Origin: Gammaproteobacteria bacterium
GTDB lineage: Bacteria > Pseudomonadota > Gammaproteobacteria > Pseudomonadales > Pseudohongiellaceae
Direction: 5' to 3'
Length of the DNA: 64,000 nt
NCBI GenBank assembly: GCA_018661465.1
Contig: JABJIC010000018.1
Span: 124,001-188,000, forward strand
In this document: piece after piece, positions 17,618 to 28,371 of the stretch
Layout of the letters: the number at the start of each line of letters is the position of its first letter
Position numbering within the stretch: the first letter of the stretch is position 1
Notes under the pieces: model-generated
Told to the model about the DNA's origin: nothing
Seen by the model: the letters and a program-made list of their open reading frames with translations, nothing else
Database searches by the model: none
Translations under genes and position numbers: made by a program

Positions 17618-18407
17618 AGACTCTACTCGTAAGACTTTGCTGGTTGCATTTTGCCTCTGTGTGGTTTGCTCCATCGTGGTGTCTGGTACTGCAGTGATTT
17701 TGAAGCCGAGACAGGATGCCAATAAAATTCTGGATAGGAATAAGAATATTTTGCAGGCTGCCGGCTTGTTTAATGTAGATATAAATAATGACGACGATGT
17801 GATGGATTTATTTCAGAGCTTCTCTCCACGTGTCGTTGATTTAAATGAAGGTAAATTCCTCTCAACTGAAGAGCTGGATGAGCTGGAAATCGATGTTCAA
17901 ACATATGATCAGCGATTACTGATTAACGACAGTAATTATTCGGAGGCCTTAGATAGAGGCAGCGACATGGCCAATATCAAGAGGCGTGTTATTTATCCGA
18001 TGGTTTATACAACCGAAGACTCCGCAGGGTTGGATACGATTGTGGTTCCAATTAATGGCTACGGTCTGTGGGGAATTATCTACGGCTTCATCGCATTGGA
18101 AGGTGATGCTAATACGGTTAAAGGCTTAGCCTTTTATGAGCTGAAAGAAACTCCTGGTTTGGGAGCAGAGGTAAGGAATCCTCGCTGGACTGCATTGTGG
18201 CCGGGAAAGAAAATTTACAACGAGCAGGGCGATGTTGGGATTCGCGTGGTGAGAGGTCAGGGCAGCGGAGATTACCAGATCGATGGTTTATCCGGAGCAA
18301 CACTAACCAGTAAAGGTGTTGATAACTTGATCCGTTATTGGATGGGAGAAGATGGATATGGTCCTCTGCTTGCAGATATTCGCGAAGCTGCAGGGAGGAA
18401 CTTCTAA
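17607..18407 (+). CDS. nqrC: Na+-NQR subunit C
   Basis: Membrane-anchored subunit with a periplasmic domain carrying the second covalent FMN. The product has one N-terminal membrane helix (about 10-32), [10 protein letters not shown] near residue 180, and the flavinylation motif [10 protein letters not shown], whose threonine is residue 232. I chose GTG 17607: AAGGAG at 17593-17598 is 8 bases upstream and the N-terminus [12 protein letters not shown] matches the family. The earlier GTG at 17598 overlaps the ribosome site itself. The resulting 266 residues are normal length. It overlaps nqrB by 11 bases and abuts nqrD. Confidence 0.95.
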   Translation: MSSKDSTRKTLLVAFCLCVVCSIVVSGTAVILKPRQDANKILDRNKNILQAAGLFNVDINNDDDVMDLFQSFSPRVVDLNEGKFLSTEELDELEIDVQTYDQRLLINDSNYSEALDRGSDMANIKRRVIYPMVYTTEDSAGLDTIVVPINGYGLWGIIYGFIALEGDANTVKGLAFYELKETPGLGAEVRNPRWTALWPGKKIYNEQGDVGIRVVRGQGSGDYQIDGLSGATLTSKGVDNLIRYWMGEDGYGPLLADIREAAGRNF

Positions 18408-18409
18408 AA

Positions 18410-19072
18410 ATGGCTAACGCGAAAAAAGTACTCCTGAGTCCCGTATTCGAAAATAATCCAATTGCACTGCAGATTTTAGGTGTTTGTTCCGCTCTGGCTG
18501 TGACTACGCAGTTGAGCGTCACTCTGGTGATGTGTGTTGCTCTAACAAGCGTTACCGCTTTTTCTAATCTCTTTATTTCTCTGATTAGAAATCATATGCC
18601 TTCCAGTATTCGAATTATTATTCAGATGACAATCATTGCGTCTCTGGTAATTGCAGTGGATCAGTTCCTGCAAGCGTTTGCATATGAGATCAGCAAAGAC
18701 CTTAGTGTGTTTGTTGGGCTGATTATTACTAACTGCATCGTAATGGGAAGAGCAGAAGCCTTTGCTATGAAAAATAAACCGGGCATCAGTTTTCTGGATG
18801 GTGTCGGAAACGGATTAGGTTACAGCTTGGTACTAATTATTGTCGCGAGCATAAGAGAATTGTTTGGTTCCGGTTCTCTGCTGGGATACGAAATTATGCC
18901 GTTGATTGAGAACGGAGGCTGGTATCAGGGCAATGGATTAATGCTTCTTTCGCCTAGTGCATTCTTCATCATTGGGTTTTTCATCTGGGCATTGCGTAGC
19001 GTCAAAAAGGATCAGGTGGAAGTTAGAGATTATCGCCTGGCTCCTCAAACGAAAGAAGAAGGGATTGCATGA
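18410..19072 (+). CDS. nqrD: Na+-NQR subunit D
   Basis: Six-helix membrane subunit that, with NqrE, holds an intramembrane iron-sulfur centre. C26 ([11 protein letters not shown]) and C109 ([11 protein letters not shown]) are the conserved cysteines that ligate it. I start at ATG 18410, behind GGGAGGAA at 18393-18400 and giving [13 protein letters not shown]; a longer frame back to 18338 lies inside nqrC and is not conserved. The 220 residues are normal. It starts 2 bases after the nqrC stop and overlaps nqrE by 4 bases. Confidence 0.95.
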   Translation: MANAKKVLLSPVFENNPIALQILGVCSALAVTTQLSVTLVMCVALTSVTAFSNLFISLIRNHMPSSIRIIIQMTIIASLVIAVDQFLQAFAYEISKDLSVFVGLIITNCIVMGRAEAFAMKNKPGISFLDGVGNGLGYSLVLIIVASIRELFGSGSLLGYEIMPLIENGGWYQGNGLMLLSPSAFFIIGFFIWALRSVKKDQVEVRDYRLAPQTKEEGIA

Positions 19073-19680
19073 TGGAGCAATTACTCAGCCTCTTTGTTAA
19101 AGCTGTCTTTATTGAAAATATGGCGCTGCAGATGTTTCTCGGCATGTGTACCTTTCTTGCGGTGTCAAAAAAGATAGAAACGGCGATTGGTCTTGGCATT
19201 GCTGTTGTTGTCGTTCAATTAATTACGGTACCTGTTAACAATATTATTTTTAACCAGTTATTAAGGGAAGGTGCTCTTGATTGGTTAGGAATGCCGGAGT
19301 TGTCGCTGCAGTTTCTAGGTTTTCTATGTTACATCGGTGTTATTGCGGCAATGGTTCAAGTGTTGGAAATGGTTCTGGATAAATATTTTCCTGCTCTTTA
19401 TGCCGCGCTTGGCGTTTTCCTGCCTTTAATTACGGTGAATTGTGCAATTCTCGGTGCGACTCTACTAATGGTTGAGCGTGATTATTCGTTTGCGGAGAGT
19501 GTCGCCTTTGGTCTTGGCTCAGGATTTGGATGGGCGTTAGCTATCGTTGCCCTTGCCGGAATACGAGAAAAGCTCAAATACAGTGATGTGCCTGAAGGTC
19601 TTAGAGGGCTTGGGATTACTTTCATAACTGTGGGCTTGATGTCATTGGGCTTCATGTCCTTGAGTGGAGTCTCGTTGTAG
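19069..19680 (+). CDS. nqrE: Na+-NQR subunit E
   Basis: Partner membrane subunit of NqrD, in the RnfA/NqrE family. It shows [25 protein letters not shown] (C27) and [12 protein letters not shown] (C125), the iron-sulfur ligands in the half-helices, and ends [17 protein letters not shown], which is highly conserved. The 203 residues begin at tandem ATG codons (19069 or 19072); the second would give the usual 202 residues. Overlaps nqrD by 4 bases. Confidence 0.96.
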   Translation: MMEQLLSLFVKAVFIENMALQMFLGMCTFLAVSKKIETAIGLGIAVVVVQLITVPVNNIIFNQLLREGALDWLGMPELSLQFLGFLCYIGVIAAMVQVLEMVLDKYFPALYAALGVFLPLITVNCAILGATLLMVERDYSFAESVAFGLGSGFGWALAIVALAGIREKLKYSDVPEGLRGLGITFITVGLMSLGFMSLSGVSL

Positions 19681-19690
19681 AGCTAAGTCG

Positions 19691-20920
19691 ATGATAGATA
19701 TTTCAAATATTTTCGGCGGAGTCGCCTTATTCACTGTAGTGGTCATGCTGTTGGTTGCCATGATTCTCTTTGCGCGCTCGCGCTTGGTTAGTAGCGGCAA
19801 TGTACAGATCGAAATTAACGATGATCCGGATCGAACAATTACTGTTCCAGCGGGTGGCAAGCTGTTAAGTACACTTGCAGATGCCGGGATTTTTCTGTCT
19901 TCGGCCTGTGGTGGTGGCGGTACTTGCGCACAGTGTAAGTGTCAGGTCGTTGCGGGTGGCGGCTCTATGTTGCCAACAGAAACTGGTCACTTTACTCGTG
20001 GCCAAGCGCGAGAGAGTTGGCGACTGTCTTGCCAGGTGGCTGTCAAACAGGATATGAAGATACAAGTGGCGCCAGAATTTTTTGGTGTGAAGCAATGGGA
20101 GTGTACTGTTCGCTCCAATGATAATGTTGCGACCTTTATTAAGGAGTTGGTGCTGGAGATTCCTGACGGTGAAAGTGTTGATTTTAGAGCGGGTGGCTAT
20201 GTGCAGCTTGAAGTGCCTCCCTATACTGTTCACTACAAGGATTTTGATATCGGGGAAGAGTATCGAGGAGATTGGGAAACTTTTGGTTTATTCAATCAGG
20301 TGTCCAAAGTTAACGAGCCAACAGTTCGTGCCTACTCGATGGCGAACTATCCTGATGAAAGAGGCGTAATCAAATTTAATATTCGTATCGCGTCACCTCC
20401 GCCAAGAACAAATTTTCCGCCGGGCAAGATGTCTTCCTATGTGTTTAATCTTAAACCAGGTGATAAAGTAAAAGTGTTCGGCCCATTTGGGGAGTTCTTC
20501 GCCAAAGAGTCCGATGCAGAAATGGTATTCATTGGTGGTGGTGCGGGCATGGCGCCTATGCGCTCTCATATTTTTGACCAGCTGCGCCGCTTAAACAGTA
20601 AAAGAAAAATCAGCTTCTGGTATGGTGCTCGTTCTTTGCGTGAAATGTTCTATGAAGACGACTATAACGAACTGGCTAGCGAGAATTCGAATTTCGATTG
20701 GCATATTGCCCTCTCGGAACCCCAGCCTGAAGATAATTGGACGGGAATGACCGGGTTTATTCATAATGTGGTGCTGGAAAATTATTTACAGAACCATCCT
20801 GCGCCAGAAGACTGCGAGTACTATATGTGTGGCCCTCCAATGATGAATGCGGCTGTTATTAAGATGCTCAAGGACTTGGGTGTTGAAGATGAAAATATTT
20901 CGCTGGATGAATTCTCATGA
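19691..20920 (+). CDS. nqrF: Na+-NQR subunit F, NADH-oxidising
   Basis: Accepts electrons from NADH into FAD and then a [2Fe-2S] cluster. One N-terminal membrane helix (about 9-28) is followed by a plant-type ferredoxin domain with C73, C79, C82 and C114, then the ferredoxin-reductase module with RAYSMANYP (FAD site) and [12 protein letters not shown] (NADH site), and YYMCGPPMM near the C-terminus. Starting at ATG 19691 gives 409 residues, one more than Vibrio NqrF; an upstream frame start (19664) lies within nqrE and is not conserved. Overlaps apbE by 4 bases. Confidence 0.96.
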   Translation: MIDISNIFGGVALFTVVVMLLVAMILFARSRLVSSGNVQIEINDDPDRTITVPAGGKLLSTLADAGIFLSSACGGGGTCAQCKCQVVAGGGSMLPTETGHFTRGQARESWRLSCQVAVKQDMKIQVAPEFFGVKQWECTVRSNDNVATFIKELVLEIPDGESVDFRAGGYVQLEVPPYTVHYKDFDIGEEYRGDWETFGLFNQVSKVNEPTVRAYSMANYPDERGVIKFNIRIASPPPRTNFPPGKMSSYVFNLKPGDKVKVFGPFGEFFAKESDAEMVFIGGGAGMAPMRSHIFDQLRRLNSKRKISFWYGARSLREMFYEDDYNELASENSNFDWHIALSEPQPEDNWTGMTGFIHNVVLENYLQNHPAPEDCEYYMCGPPMMNAAVIKMLKDLGVEDENISLDEFS

Positions 20921-21981
20921 AGGATATTATTCGGCATCATAGTTACTCTATTAGCTTTATCGTGGTGCTCCTCGGCGTTGTTTTTCTTTATGACAGGGGC
21001 GATAGAGAGGTTTATCAGCTCAATGGTTTTACCATGGGTACCAGCTATCAATTTCAGATAGCCAATTTTCCTGATGGGCTGGATGAGGATGACCTCGCTA
21101 ATGATATCGGTGAGCTCCTTGAGGATTTAGATCGCGGCACTTTCTCTACCTATGCTCAAGACTCTGAATTATCTAAATTTAACCAACATAGCCTCAACAC
21201 CCCATTTCCAGCCTCAGCCAAATTAATAGAAGTACTTTTACTGGCTCAACAAATTTCATCACTTAGTGACGGAGCTTTTGATATTACGGTAGGGCCGCTG
21301 GTAAATCTGTGGGGATTCGGGCCAGTAATTAAAATGGAAGATAGCTCCCCGGCGCAGAATGAAATTGATGAGGCATTAGGGAGAGTGAATTTTCGTTCCT
21401 TGCTAATCGATGCGTCGAAATCTGAAATAAGCAAAAGCCAGGATATCTATGTTGATCTGAGTGCTATCGCGAAGGGTTATGCCGTTGACGAGGTTGCGAG
21501 CCATTTTGATGACATTGGTATAGATAATTACTTTTTAGAGATAGGTGGCGAGCTTAAAATTAAAGGCTTGAAATCGGGCGGGGAAAGCTGGGTTCCGGCG
21601 ATAGAGACTCCAATGGATTCAGAATCTCAAATTTATCAGATCTTTTTTAATAGAGGCGATTCAATCGCAGTAGCTGGGTCCGGAGATTACAGAAACTATT
21701 TCGAAGAAGAGGGTATACGTTACTCCCATGAAATTGACCCTAGAAACGGCAGGCCTATAAGTCACACGCTCGCAGCGAGCTATGTTATCGATGATTCAGT
21801 TGCTCGGGCAGACGCCTTGGCAACGACGTTTATGGTTTTAGGTCTTGATCAATCAATTGAGTTGGCGGAGCGATTGGGTCAGGCTGTTTATTTTATCTAC
21901 AAAGATGAAAATGGTGATGCCAATGGCTTCAGCGCCTATGTGTCAGATAAATTTGATCAGTACCTGACGAACGAGGAGTAA
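20917..21981 (+). CDS. apbE: FAD:protein FMN transferase
   Basis: Transfers FMN from FAD to threonine in the D-x-x-S/T-G-A-T motifs of NqrB and NqrC (and RnfG/D-like proteins). The 354 residues start with an uncleaved hydrophobic segment (about 11-26) rather than a lipobox cysteine. The ApbE domain follows: FTMGTSYQF near 38, the conserved LSKFNQ segment, [40 protein letters not shown] and a C-terminal [12 protein letters not shown]. It is translationally coupled to nqrF by a 4-base overlap, which fits maturation of the complex encoded with it. It may also serve the RnfG-like protein at 40214. Confidence 0.95.
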   Translation: MKDIIRHHSYSISFIVVLLGVVFLYDRGDREVYQLNGFTMGTSYQFQIANFPDGLDEDDLANDIGELLEDLDRGTFSTYAQDSELSKFNQHSLNTPFPASAKLIEVLLLAQQISSLSDGAFDITVGPLVNLWGFGPVIKMEDSSPAQNEIDEALGRVNFRSLLIDASKSEISKSQDIYVDLSAIAKGYAVDEVASHFDDIGIDNYFLEIGGELKIKGLKSGGESWVPAIETPMDSESQIYQIFFNRGDSIAVAGSGDYRNYFEEEGIRYSHEIDPRNGRPISHTLAASYVIDDSVARADALATTFMVLGLDQSIELAERLGQAVYFIYKDENGDANGFSAYVSDKFDQYLTNEE

Positions 21982-21989
21982 GAAGGAGG

Positions 21990-22211
21990 ATGACTACAGT
22001 GCTTTTTACTTTTGCTTTGATGGCTGGGGTGATATTGATCATGTCCGTAGGGGTACTCTTTGGCCGTAAGCCGGTGCAAGGCTCCTGTGGAGGCTTGAAT
22101 AATATTGGCGGTCTGAATGAGTGTGAACTTTGCGGCGGCGACTTAAAAAAATGCGATCAGGAAAGCAATGACACAATGTTCATCAATGCGGATGAAAATA
22201 ATAGAAGCTAA
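21990..22211 (+). CDS. nqrM: Na+-NQR maturation protein NqrM
   Basis: A 73-residue membrane protein of the former DUF539 family, needed for assembly of Na+-NQR, probably delivering iron to the NqrD/E centre. It has one membrane helix (about 3-24) and a cysteine-rich tail with C33, C45, C48 and C55 (GSCGG...CELCGG...C). The start ATG is preceded by AGAAGGAGG. Its stop shares one base with the sthA start codon. Confidence 0.94.
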   Translation: MTTVLFTFALMAGVILIMSVGVLFGRKPVQGSCGGLNNIGGLNECELCGGDLKKCDQESNDTMFINADENNRS

Positions 22212-23596
22212 TGAAAAAAAACCATTTCGATATCATCGTAATAGGTAGTGGTCCCGCCGGAGAAGCGGCGGCCATGAATGCAAAGAAAAAGGGACGTTCT
22301 GTAGCGGTTATATGCGACCTCGAGCAAGTAGGTGGAAGCTGCACCCATCTCGGAACAATCCCATCGAAAGCTCTTAGGCATTCAGTAAAGCAGGTCATGC
22401 AATTTAATGATAACCCAATGTTCAGAGACTTGGGTGATGCAAGGAAGCTAAGCTTTCAGCAAATACTCAGACATGCCGACAGGGTCGTGTATGAGCAGGT
22501 AAAGATGCGATCGGATTTTTACGAGCGCAATCAAATTCCAATCTTCAAGGGTCGTGCAAGTTTTCTGGACAAGAAAACAATAAAGCTGATCGGTAAGCGT
22601 AAAAAACTCACTGCGAATCATTTTGTCATTGCCACAGGCTCCCGTCCTTATCATCCGCCAGGCGTAGATTTTTCTCACCCGCGAGTTTTTGATAGCGACA
22701 CGATTTTGAACTTGAGCCATTCGCCGAGAAAGGTCACCGTAATTGGGGCAGGCGTAATTGGTTGTGAATATGCTTCAATTTTCGGCGGTCTGGGCTGCAA
22801 GGTAGAGCTGATAAATCCGGCAGACAGCTTGCTTAGTTTTCTAGATCACGAAATTTCTGACGCGCTGAGCTACCACCTTCGAAATGTTGGTGTCCGTAGT
22901 CGTCACAATGAAGAGTTCGAAAGCATGGAATATTTTGATGACCATGTTGTGACCTATCTCCAGTCTGGCAAAAAAATAAAGAGTGATATTGTGCTCTGGG
23001 CAAATGGGAGAACTGGAAATACACAGGGGCTCGGCTTAAAACTTGCAGGACTGGAAGCGAACAATAGAGGTCAGCTTGTTGTTAATGACAAATACCAGAC
23101 CAAGGTTAAGAATATTTACGCGGCGGGGGACGTAATCGGGTGGCCTTCACTCGCTGGTGCTGCCTACGATCAAGGGCGCGCAGCAAGTAATGCCATTGTG
23201 TCACCGGATGAGTGTTACTCGGTAAGAGAGGTCGCCACCGGAATTTATACAATTCCTGAGATCAGCACTCTCGGTGCTACGGAGTCCGAGCTGACCGAAC
23301 TAAAGATTCCTTATGAAGTCGGGAAGGCGTTTTTCAAGAATACGGCGCGGGCGCAGATTACCGGAGAGCAGGTAGGCATGTTAAAGCTTATCTTTCATTT
23401 CGAGACTTTAGAAATTCTGGGAATACATTGCTTCGGCGATCAGGCTTCTGAGATCGTGCATATTGGTCAGGCAATCATGCGTCAGCCTGGTGAGGCTAAT
23501 ACCATGCGCTATTTTCTCACGACAACTTTTAACTATCCTACTATGGCTGAAGCCTACAGGACCGCGGCATTGGATGGCCTAAATCGTCTCTTCTAA
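22211..23596 (+). CDS. sthA: soluble pyridine nucleotide transhydrogenase
   Basis: FAD flavoprotein that balances NADPH and NADH pools. The 461 residues have GSGPAGE (12-18, FAD), [17 protein letters not shown] with a single cysteine (C44) instead of the CxxxxC redox disulfide of lipoamide dehydrogenase relatives, [11 protein letters not shown] (NAD(P) site near 177), [15 protein letters not shown], and the C-terminal dimer interface ending [10 protein letters not shown]. The lone cysteine is diagnostic for Sth. Coupled to nqrM by a 1-base stop/start overlap. sth downstream of nqr also occurs in Pseudomonas, suggesting functional coupling of NADH supply and oxidation. Confidence 0.94.
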   Translation: MKKNHFDIIVIGSGPAGEAAAMNAKKKGRSVAVICDLEQVGGSCTHLGTIPSKALRHSVKQVMQFNDNPMFRDLGDARKLSFQQILRHADRVVYEQVKMRSDFYERNQIPIFKGRASFLDKKTIKLIGKRKKLTANHFVIATGSRPYHPPGVDFSHPRVFDSDTILNLSHSPRKVTVIGAGVIGCEYASIFGGLGCKVELINPADSLLSFLDHEISDALSYHLRNVGVRSRHNEEFESMEYFDDHVVTYLQSGKKIKSDIVLWANGRTGNTQGLGLKLAGLEANNRGQLVVNDKYQTKVKNIYAAGDVIGWPSLAGAAYDQGRAASNAIVSPDECYSVREVATGIYTIPEISTLGATESELTELKIPYEVGKAFFKNTARAQITGEQVGMLKLIFHFETLEILGIHCFGDQASEIVHIGQAIMRQPGEANTMRYFLTTTFNYPTMAEAYRTAALDGLNRLF

Positions 23597-23698
23597 AAGG
23601 GGAAGGCTTGCCATATCAGAGAAACGAGGTTAATTTCTAGATCGGTAAATGAGAATTTCAGAACTTCGTTTGCCTAGATAGCTCAGCAGGAGAAAAAA

Positions 23699-24169
23699 AT
23701 GAAAATAACTGCCAAAGATATTCTGCAAGAAAAAGGGGGTCATATGGTGACCATCAACTCTGATGCAACCGTGTATCAGGCCCTAACCGCCATGACTCAA
23801 AACAAAGTAGGCTCCATTGTAGTCGTTGAAGAAGAGAAGATTATTGGCATCTGGACGGAGAGGGATTTGATGTTTAGAGCTTTGGAGGAAGGTTTTGCCC
23901 CGAAGACTGCTAGACTCAAAGATAATATGAGTGAGAGCTTGATCTCCGCTAATGTTGAAGAACAGGCTATTCAGCTATACGACAAATTCCTTGGCAGAAG
24001 GGTTCGTCACCTTCTAATAGAAGAGGATGGAGAATACATCGGCCTGCTTTCTGTGGGTGATGTTATGAAGGCCAACTTACAGCAGAAGAGTGAGGAGTAT
24101 GAAGAGCTCAATCACATGGTTAGCCTTGAATATTATGAGAATTGGAAGGAAATACAGTCAGAGCGCTAG
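23699..24169 (+). CDS. tandem CBS-domain protein
   Basis: A 156-residue stand-alone Bateman module. The first CBS repeat spans about 8-65 (HMVTINSDATVYQALTAM ... GIWTERDLMFRAL); the second spans about 75-130 (DNMSESLISANVEEQAIQ ... LLSVGDVMKANL). Such modules bind adenine nucleotides and regulate partner proteins; the partner is not evident. The C-terminus is a short charged helix (QQKSEEYEELNHMVSLEYYENW). It begins 102 bases after sthA, preceded by AGGAGAAAA, and could be the last gene of the nqr-sth transcript or separate. Confidence 0.85.
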   Translation: MKITAKDILQEKGGHMVTINSDATVYQALTAMTQNKVGSIVVVEEEKIIGIWTERDLMFRALEEGFAPKTARLKDNMSESLISANVEEQAIQLYDKFLGRRVRHLLIEEDGEYIGLLSVGDVMKANLQQKSEEYEELNHMVSLEYYENWKEIQSER

Positions 24170-24257
24170 AGTCTTTTGACGCTCAGTGAAATCACGACCG
24201 GCTGTCGCTCTTTCTGACTAGTCGGACCGATCAATGTGTCATCAGGAGTATTAATAA

Positions 24258-24719
24258 ATGTCAGTTAAACAAATAGTCAAAAGAATGGCTTGCATCGTTG
24301 CCGCTACGCTTCTTTGCGTACAGATAGTGTCCGCTCAAGTTGTTGAGCCGGATGAATATGATTTTATGATTGCTACAGCCGAGGATCTGCATCCCGATGA
24401 TGGAAGTATCACCACGGTGATTTATGGCGATCCGAGTGAAGCCGGCATCTATGTCATACAGATTACCTGGCCTCCTGGTCGTGGTAGCCGCCCTCATTAT
24501 CATGATCAGGCTCGTTACATTAACGTACTCAAAGGTACCTGGTATGTATCTACCGGTCCTCAGTCGGATGTTTACAACCCCGACGACATGGTTGCCGTAG
24601 AAGAGGGTACCTTTATCTATGAGCCGCCTAATGGGCATCACTACGACATGGCAAAGGACGAAGAAGTTGTCGTGCAGATATTCGGCATGGGTCCTGTTAA
24701 TACCACATCGATTCCTTAG
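24258..24719 (+). CDS. secreted single-domain cupin protein
   Basis: A 153-residue exported protein with a signal peptide (basic start, ACIVAATLLCVQIVSA, probable cut after residue 26). The rest is one cupin barrel: motif 1 includes GRGSRPHYHDQARYINVL with H80 and H82, and a second histidine pair, H127-H128, follows EPPNG. These could bind a metal ion in the periplasm. The function is unknown; cupins of this sort are often small-molecule binders or enzymes. A terminator follows 37 bases after the stop, so the gene ends a transcript. Confidence 0.8.
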   Translation: MSVKQIVKRMACIVAATLLCVQIVSAQVVEPDEYDFMIATAEDLHPDDGSITTVIYGDPSEAGIYVIQITWPPGRGSRPHYHDQARYINVLKGTWYVSTGPQSDVYNPDDMVAVEEGTFIYEPPNGHHYDMAKDEEVVVQIFGMGPVNTTSIP

Positions 24720-24750
24720 TAATAGGCAAAACTCTGTGGGGCCGAAGTTC

Positions 24751-24783
24751 AAAAAGCCGACTGTTTGATCCAGTCGGTTTTTT
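24751..24783 (+). terminator. rho-independent terminator after the cupin gene
   Basis: CCGACTG (24757-24763) and CAGTCGG (24771-24777) form a 7-bp stem with a 7-base loop. AAAAAG lies before it and TTTTTT after it, so the stem can be extended by A-T pairs and could work in both directions. It separates the nqr-side genes from the nuo leader region. Confidence 0.88.
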
Positions 24784-24784
24784 C

Positions 24785-25464
24785 TGTTTTGAGTAGCTAC
24801 AAATCGCTTGCTATCACTAGTCTATGGGTGTAAATTTTCTAGCGCAATTTGGGATCAGCTTCGACATAGATCATTGGTTTTTTTGAATCGATTTGTGGAG
24901 TGATTGGAAGCATGGCTGAAAGAGACAGGAGCAGTTTTAATCAAGCTGACCGATAATCTCTCAGCTCGATCCTGAAAATAAAACTATAAGAATGAGCCGA
25001 AAACTTTAATCTGAAATCGATTCGTAGTCTGTAGGGCTTCAAGCCTGCAAGAGTTGATTATTTAAAGGGCTCCCATTTAAGAGTGGAACTACTCTATGGG
25101 AAGTGACATACAGTCCCTGGCAGTTCATGCCATAGGCTGCGGATTTCGAGTAATCCGTGGCGCGGGATTCGCTTCCTTCGCAATTACTGCCGGCCGCTTC
25201 TGGCCAACACTTTCCTTCTTCGTTTCAAACTCCAGAACTTCTCCCTGGAATGTTAACTTTGATTTACGCATCCTGGGCGATGGTTCAGGAGCGAGTAGTA
25301 GAGTGACTGTAATAAAATGTTGGTTCATGAGGTGGGCTGAATGATTCTGTAGTGGTTTATGCTCAGGATTTTGATTCAGGTCTCTCCGGAGGTCTGTGAA
25401 CTGGGTATTATCAGAGTCGTGTATTCTTCTTACAGAATTGATTTCAGGATATGGAGTTAGACGC
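24785..25464. other. 680-base region upstream of nuoA, non-coding with predicted structures
   Basis: No convincing gene. The left half is AT-rich. From about 25040 the sequence is more GC-rich and structured: CCCAT..AGAGT (25072-25084) with ACTCT-ATGGG (25091-25100), CGGATT (25140-25145) with AATCCG (25152-25157), and GGCC inverted repeats near 25192-25205. Overlapping open frames exist on both strands (25096-25344 plus, 25125-25499 minus), but neither has a ribosome site or recognisable domain. It may hold the nuo promoter plus a long 5' leader or a small RNA. Confidence 0.5.
25072..25100 (+). promoter_or_regulatory. stem-loop in the nuo upstream region
   Basis: CCCAT (25072-25076) pairs with ATGGG (25096-25100), and AGAGT (25080-25084) with ACTCT (25091-25095), across a GGAACT loop, with TTA bulged on the 5' side. 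No T-run follows. Its role is unknown. Confidence 0.4.
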
Positions 25465-25914
25465 TTGGAAGGTTTAATCAATACTTTAGATGGCATCACG
25501 CCATTTCTATTTTATTTCGCTCTGGTATTGGCGGTTGTCGTCATTATGCTGGGCCTGTCCTTCTTCCTTGGGGAAAAAACCAAGGGGCATGACACTGATC
25601 TTCCCTATGAGTCCGGGATCGTGTCTGTTGGCAGTGCTCAATTTCGAATCTCAGTACAATTCTACCTGCCAGCCATTCTCTTCATCATCTTCGATCTCGA
25701 AGTCGTTTTTCTCTTCGCCTGGGCGGTGGCCGTAAAAGAAGCGGGCTGGCCAGGCTTTATCGAAATATCAGTATTCATCTTTATCCTCATAGCGGCGCTG
25801 TTCTACTTATGGCGAATTGGTGCGCTTGACTGGAGGACCCAAACCCAGAAGCGACAACTCAAGACCCTCGCGGGCCCTGGTGGCGTAGTAAATAAAAAGG
25901 AATTCAAGCTATGA
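25465..25914 (+). CDS. nuoA: NADH-quinone oxidoreductase subunit A
   Basis: Small membrane subunit of complex I with three helices. The core motifs are [39 protein letters not shown] and the C-terminal [11 protein letters not shown] start at TTG 25465, with GGAG at 25453-25456 eight bases upstream, giving 149 residues; the frame is open back to 25396 but the added residues are not family-like. First gene of a 13-gene complex I operon; its stop overlaps the nuoB start by 4 bases. Confidence 0.92.
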   Translation: MEGLINTLDGITPFLFYFALVLAVVVIMLGLSFFLGEKTKGHDTDLPYESGIVSVGSAQFRISVQFYLPAILFIIFDLEVVFLFAWAVAVKEAGWPGFIEISVFIFILIAALFYLWRIGALDWRTQTQKRQLKTLAGPGGVVNKKEFKL

Positions 25915-26552
25915 GCTGGGAATTACAGGCTGCAGACGACGCGGATTCTCCAAAACCGGGTGGCTCGGCCATGGATGAGTTCATTCGTAAAAACGTGGTA
26001 ATGGCGAATCTAGAGGATATGGTCGCCTGGGGAAGAAAAAACTCCCTCTGGCCCTTTAATTTCGGGACTTCGTGCTGTTATGTGGAAATGGCAACAGCTT
26101 TGACAGCCCGTCATGATATAGCCAGATTTGGCTCGGAAGTTATCCGTGGTACGCCGCGCCAGGCGGATATGATCATTATTGCGGGAACTGTATTTCGCAA
26201 GATGGCGCCGATCATTCGGCTTCTTCACGATCAATTGTTAGAGCCCAAATGGGTGATATCCATGGGTTCCTGCGCGAATTCCGGCGGAATGTACGATATT
26301 TACTCGGTGGTGCAGGGAGTGGATAAGATTCTGCCGGTTGATGTCTACGTGTCAGGCTGTCCTCCGCGACCAGAGGCTTTGACGCAGGGGCTTATCCTGT
26401 TGCAGGAGTCCATTCAGCGGAAACGCCGACCTCTGAGCTGGATTATCAATGATCAGGGCGTTTATGAGAAAGAAGGAAACCCTGTTCAGAGAGAGCTGCG
26501 CGGGCCTGACAGGATCGCTGCGACCGAATTGCGATCCCCTAGAGATGTTTAG
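25911..26552 (+). CDS. nuoB: NADH-quinone oxidoreductase subunit B
   Basis: Carries the terminal [4Fe-4S] cluster N2, which reduces quinone at the junction of the peripheral and membrane arms. Ligands visible: the adjacent pair C55-C56 in [11 protein letters not shown]121 in GSCANSGG, and C150 in SGCPPRPEA. The 213 residues are normal, with a short polar N-terminal extension and a C-terminal tail. nuoCD begins 41 bases on. Confidence 0.97.
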   Translation: MSWELQAADDADSPKPGGSAMDEFIRKNVVMANLEDMVAWGRKNSLWPFNFGTSCCYVEMATALTARHDIARFGSEVIRGTPRQADMIIIAGTVFRKMAPIIRLLHDQLLEPKWVISMGSCANSGGMYDIYSVVQGVDKILPVDVYVSGCPPRPEALTQGLILLQESIQRKRRPLSWIINDQGVYEKEGNPVQRELRGPDRIAATELRSPRDV

Positions 26553-26593
26553 CAAAAACAACAAGATACAATGGATAATTAAAGAATAATATA

Positions 26594-28369
26594 ATGGAAT
26601 TGGGCAACAATACAGCTTCCTCTGCCAAGGCTAACGACGCACTGGAATACGTTCGTCGAGAGTTTGCTGCTCGGATACTTGCCGAGCAGGCTACCTGTGA
26701 GGGTATGCCGACGGTTTGGGTCGATAGGCAAGACATAAAAGCCTTATTACGGGCTCTGCGGGATGATGCATCTCCTCGTTTCGAGATGCTGTTTGATGTC
26801 ACCGCAATCGATGAGCGTCTTAGAGTTCACCGTGAGGGCCAGCCTGATAGCGCCTTCACCGTGGTTTATCACCTGATGTCCTTCCGCGGGAACTGTGATT
26901 TCCGCATTAAAGTTCCACTGGCGGAAAATGATATTGAACTGCCCACGGTTACCGACCTCTGGGCCAGTGCAAGTTGGTATGAGCGTGAAGTATGGGACAT
27001 GTTTGGTATCACATTTGCCGGCCACCCCAACTTACATCGTCTGGTACTGCCTCCGACTTGGGAGGGACACCCTCTGCGAAAGGAGCATCCGGCTCGAGCG
27101 ACAGAGATGGAGCCCTATTCACTGTCTGACGAAGACCAAGACTACGAGCAGGAAGCGCTGAAATTCAAACCAGAAGACTGGGGAATGAAGCGCGAGTCCG
27201 AAAATTCAGAATTCATGTTTCTTAATCTGGGTCCAAACCACCCCAGTGTCCACGGGGCATTCCGGGTAGCGCTCCAGCTGGACGGCGAGGTATTAGTGGA
27301 TGCCGTGCCTGATATCGGCTATCACCATCGTGGTGCCGAGAAGATGGGCGAGAGACAGACCTGGCACACCTTTATCCCCTATACAGATCGCATCGATTAT
27401 CTGGGGGGTGTAATGAATAACCTGCCATATGTCATGGCGGTAGAGAAGATGGCAGGCATTAAGGTGCCGGAGCGGGTGAAGGTTATCCGCATCATGCTCT
27501 GCGAAATGTTTAGAATTTGTAGTCACCTGCTTTTTTACGGCACTTTTACTCAAGATGTTGGGCAGCTTTCACCGATTTTCTACATGTTTGTAGAGCGGGA
27601 GAGAATCTTCAACATCATCGAGTCAATCTGTGGTGCTCGTATGCACCCAGGTTGGTTCCGAATTGGTGGTGTTGCTCAGGACTTGCCAAACGGTTGGGAG
27701 AAACTAGTACAGGAACTATTGGATTTCATGCCTCCTCGTCTGGACGAATACGACAGCATGGTAATGAATAACGGCATTCTTAAGCGTCGAACTCAGGGTA
27801 TTGGAGCATACGATACCGAGCAGGCATTTAACTGGGGCGTCACCGGTGCCGGATTACGTGCCACCGGCCTGGAATGGGATTTCAGAAAACAGCGACCTTA
27901 CAGTGGTTACGATCAAATGGAATTTGATGTGCCAATCGCTGTTAACGGCGATTGCTACGACCGTTGTGCGGTTCGAGCGGAAGAGATGCGTCAGAGTCTC
28001 AGGATCATAAAACAGTGTCTGGATAATATGCCTCTGGGCGAATATAAGTCGGATCACCCTCTGACCACTCCGCCCCGTAAAGAAAACACCATGCAGGATA
28101 TTGAAACCCTGATTAATCATTTTCTCAGCGTTAGCTGGGGGCCGGTAATCCCTGAAAATGAAGTAACCATGGCCGTTGAAGCCACCAAGGGTATTAATTC
28201 CTACTATCTGATTAGTGATGGTGGAACCAACTCATACAGGACACGAATTCGTACACCGTCATTTGCGCATTTGCAGATGATTCCAGAGATTTCTCGGGGC
28301 TTTATGGTGTCGGATTTGATAGCAATCATAGCCAGCATCGATTTCGTAATGGCGGATGTGGATAGATAA
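26594..28369 (+). CDS. nuoCD: NADH-quinone oxidoreductase subunit C/D (fused)
   Basis: A single 591-residue polypeptide combining the NuoC domain (about 40-185, with [17 protein letters not shown] and HPLRKEHP) and the NuoD domain (about 200-591, with [26 protein letters not shown] and the C-terminal DFVMADVDR). NuoD forms the quinone cavity with NuoB. The fusion is the arrangement seen in E. coli and Pseudomonas. The first 40 residues are an Ala/Asn-rich lead-in. The start ATG is 41 bases past nuoB and nuoE follows after 2 bases. Confidence 0.97.
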   Translation: MELGNNTASSAKANDALEYVRREFAARILAEQATCEGMPTVWVDRQDIKALLRALRDDASPRFEMLFDVTAIDERLRVHREGQPDSAFTVVYHLMSFRGNCDFRIKVPLAENDIELPTVTDLWASASWYEREVWDMFGITFAGHPNLHRLVLPPTWEGHPLRKEHPARATEMEPYSLSDEDQDYEQEALKFKPEDWGMKRESENSEFMFLNLGPNHPSVHGAFRVALQLDGEVLVDAVPDIGYHHRGAEKMGERQTWHTFIPYTDRIDYLGGVMNNLPYVMAVEKMAGIKVPERVKVIRIMLCEMFRICSHLLFYGTFTQDVGQLSPIFYMFVERERIFNIIESICGARMHPGWFRIGGVAQDLPNGWEKLVQELLDFMPPRLDEYDSMVMNNGILKRRTQGIGAYDTEQAFNWGVTGAGLRATGLEWDFRKQRPYSGYDQMEFDVPIAVNGDCYDRCAVRAEEMRQSLRIIKQCLDNMPLGEYKSDHPLTTPPRKENTMQDIETLINHFLSVSWGPVIPENEVTMAVEATKGINSYYLISDGGTNSYRTRIRTPSFAHLQMIPEISRGFMVSDLIAIIASIDFVMADVDR

Positions 28370-28371
28370 GA

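Noticed and set aside
24261..24752. 163-codon minus-strand frame opposite the cupin gene
   Set aside because: Mirror of a well-supported coding gene with signal peptide and cupin motifs; the antisense product has no recognisable features.
25125..25499. Minus-strand 124-codon and plus-strand 82-codon frames (25096-25344) upstream of nuoA
   Set aside because: Mutually overlapping, no good ribosome sites, no domain seen, and the DNA contains inverted repeats. Treated as non-coding, though not excluded.
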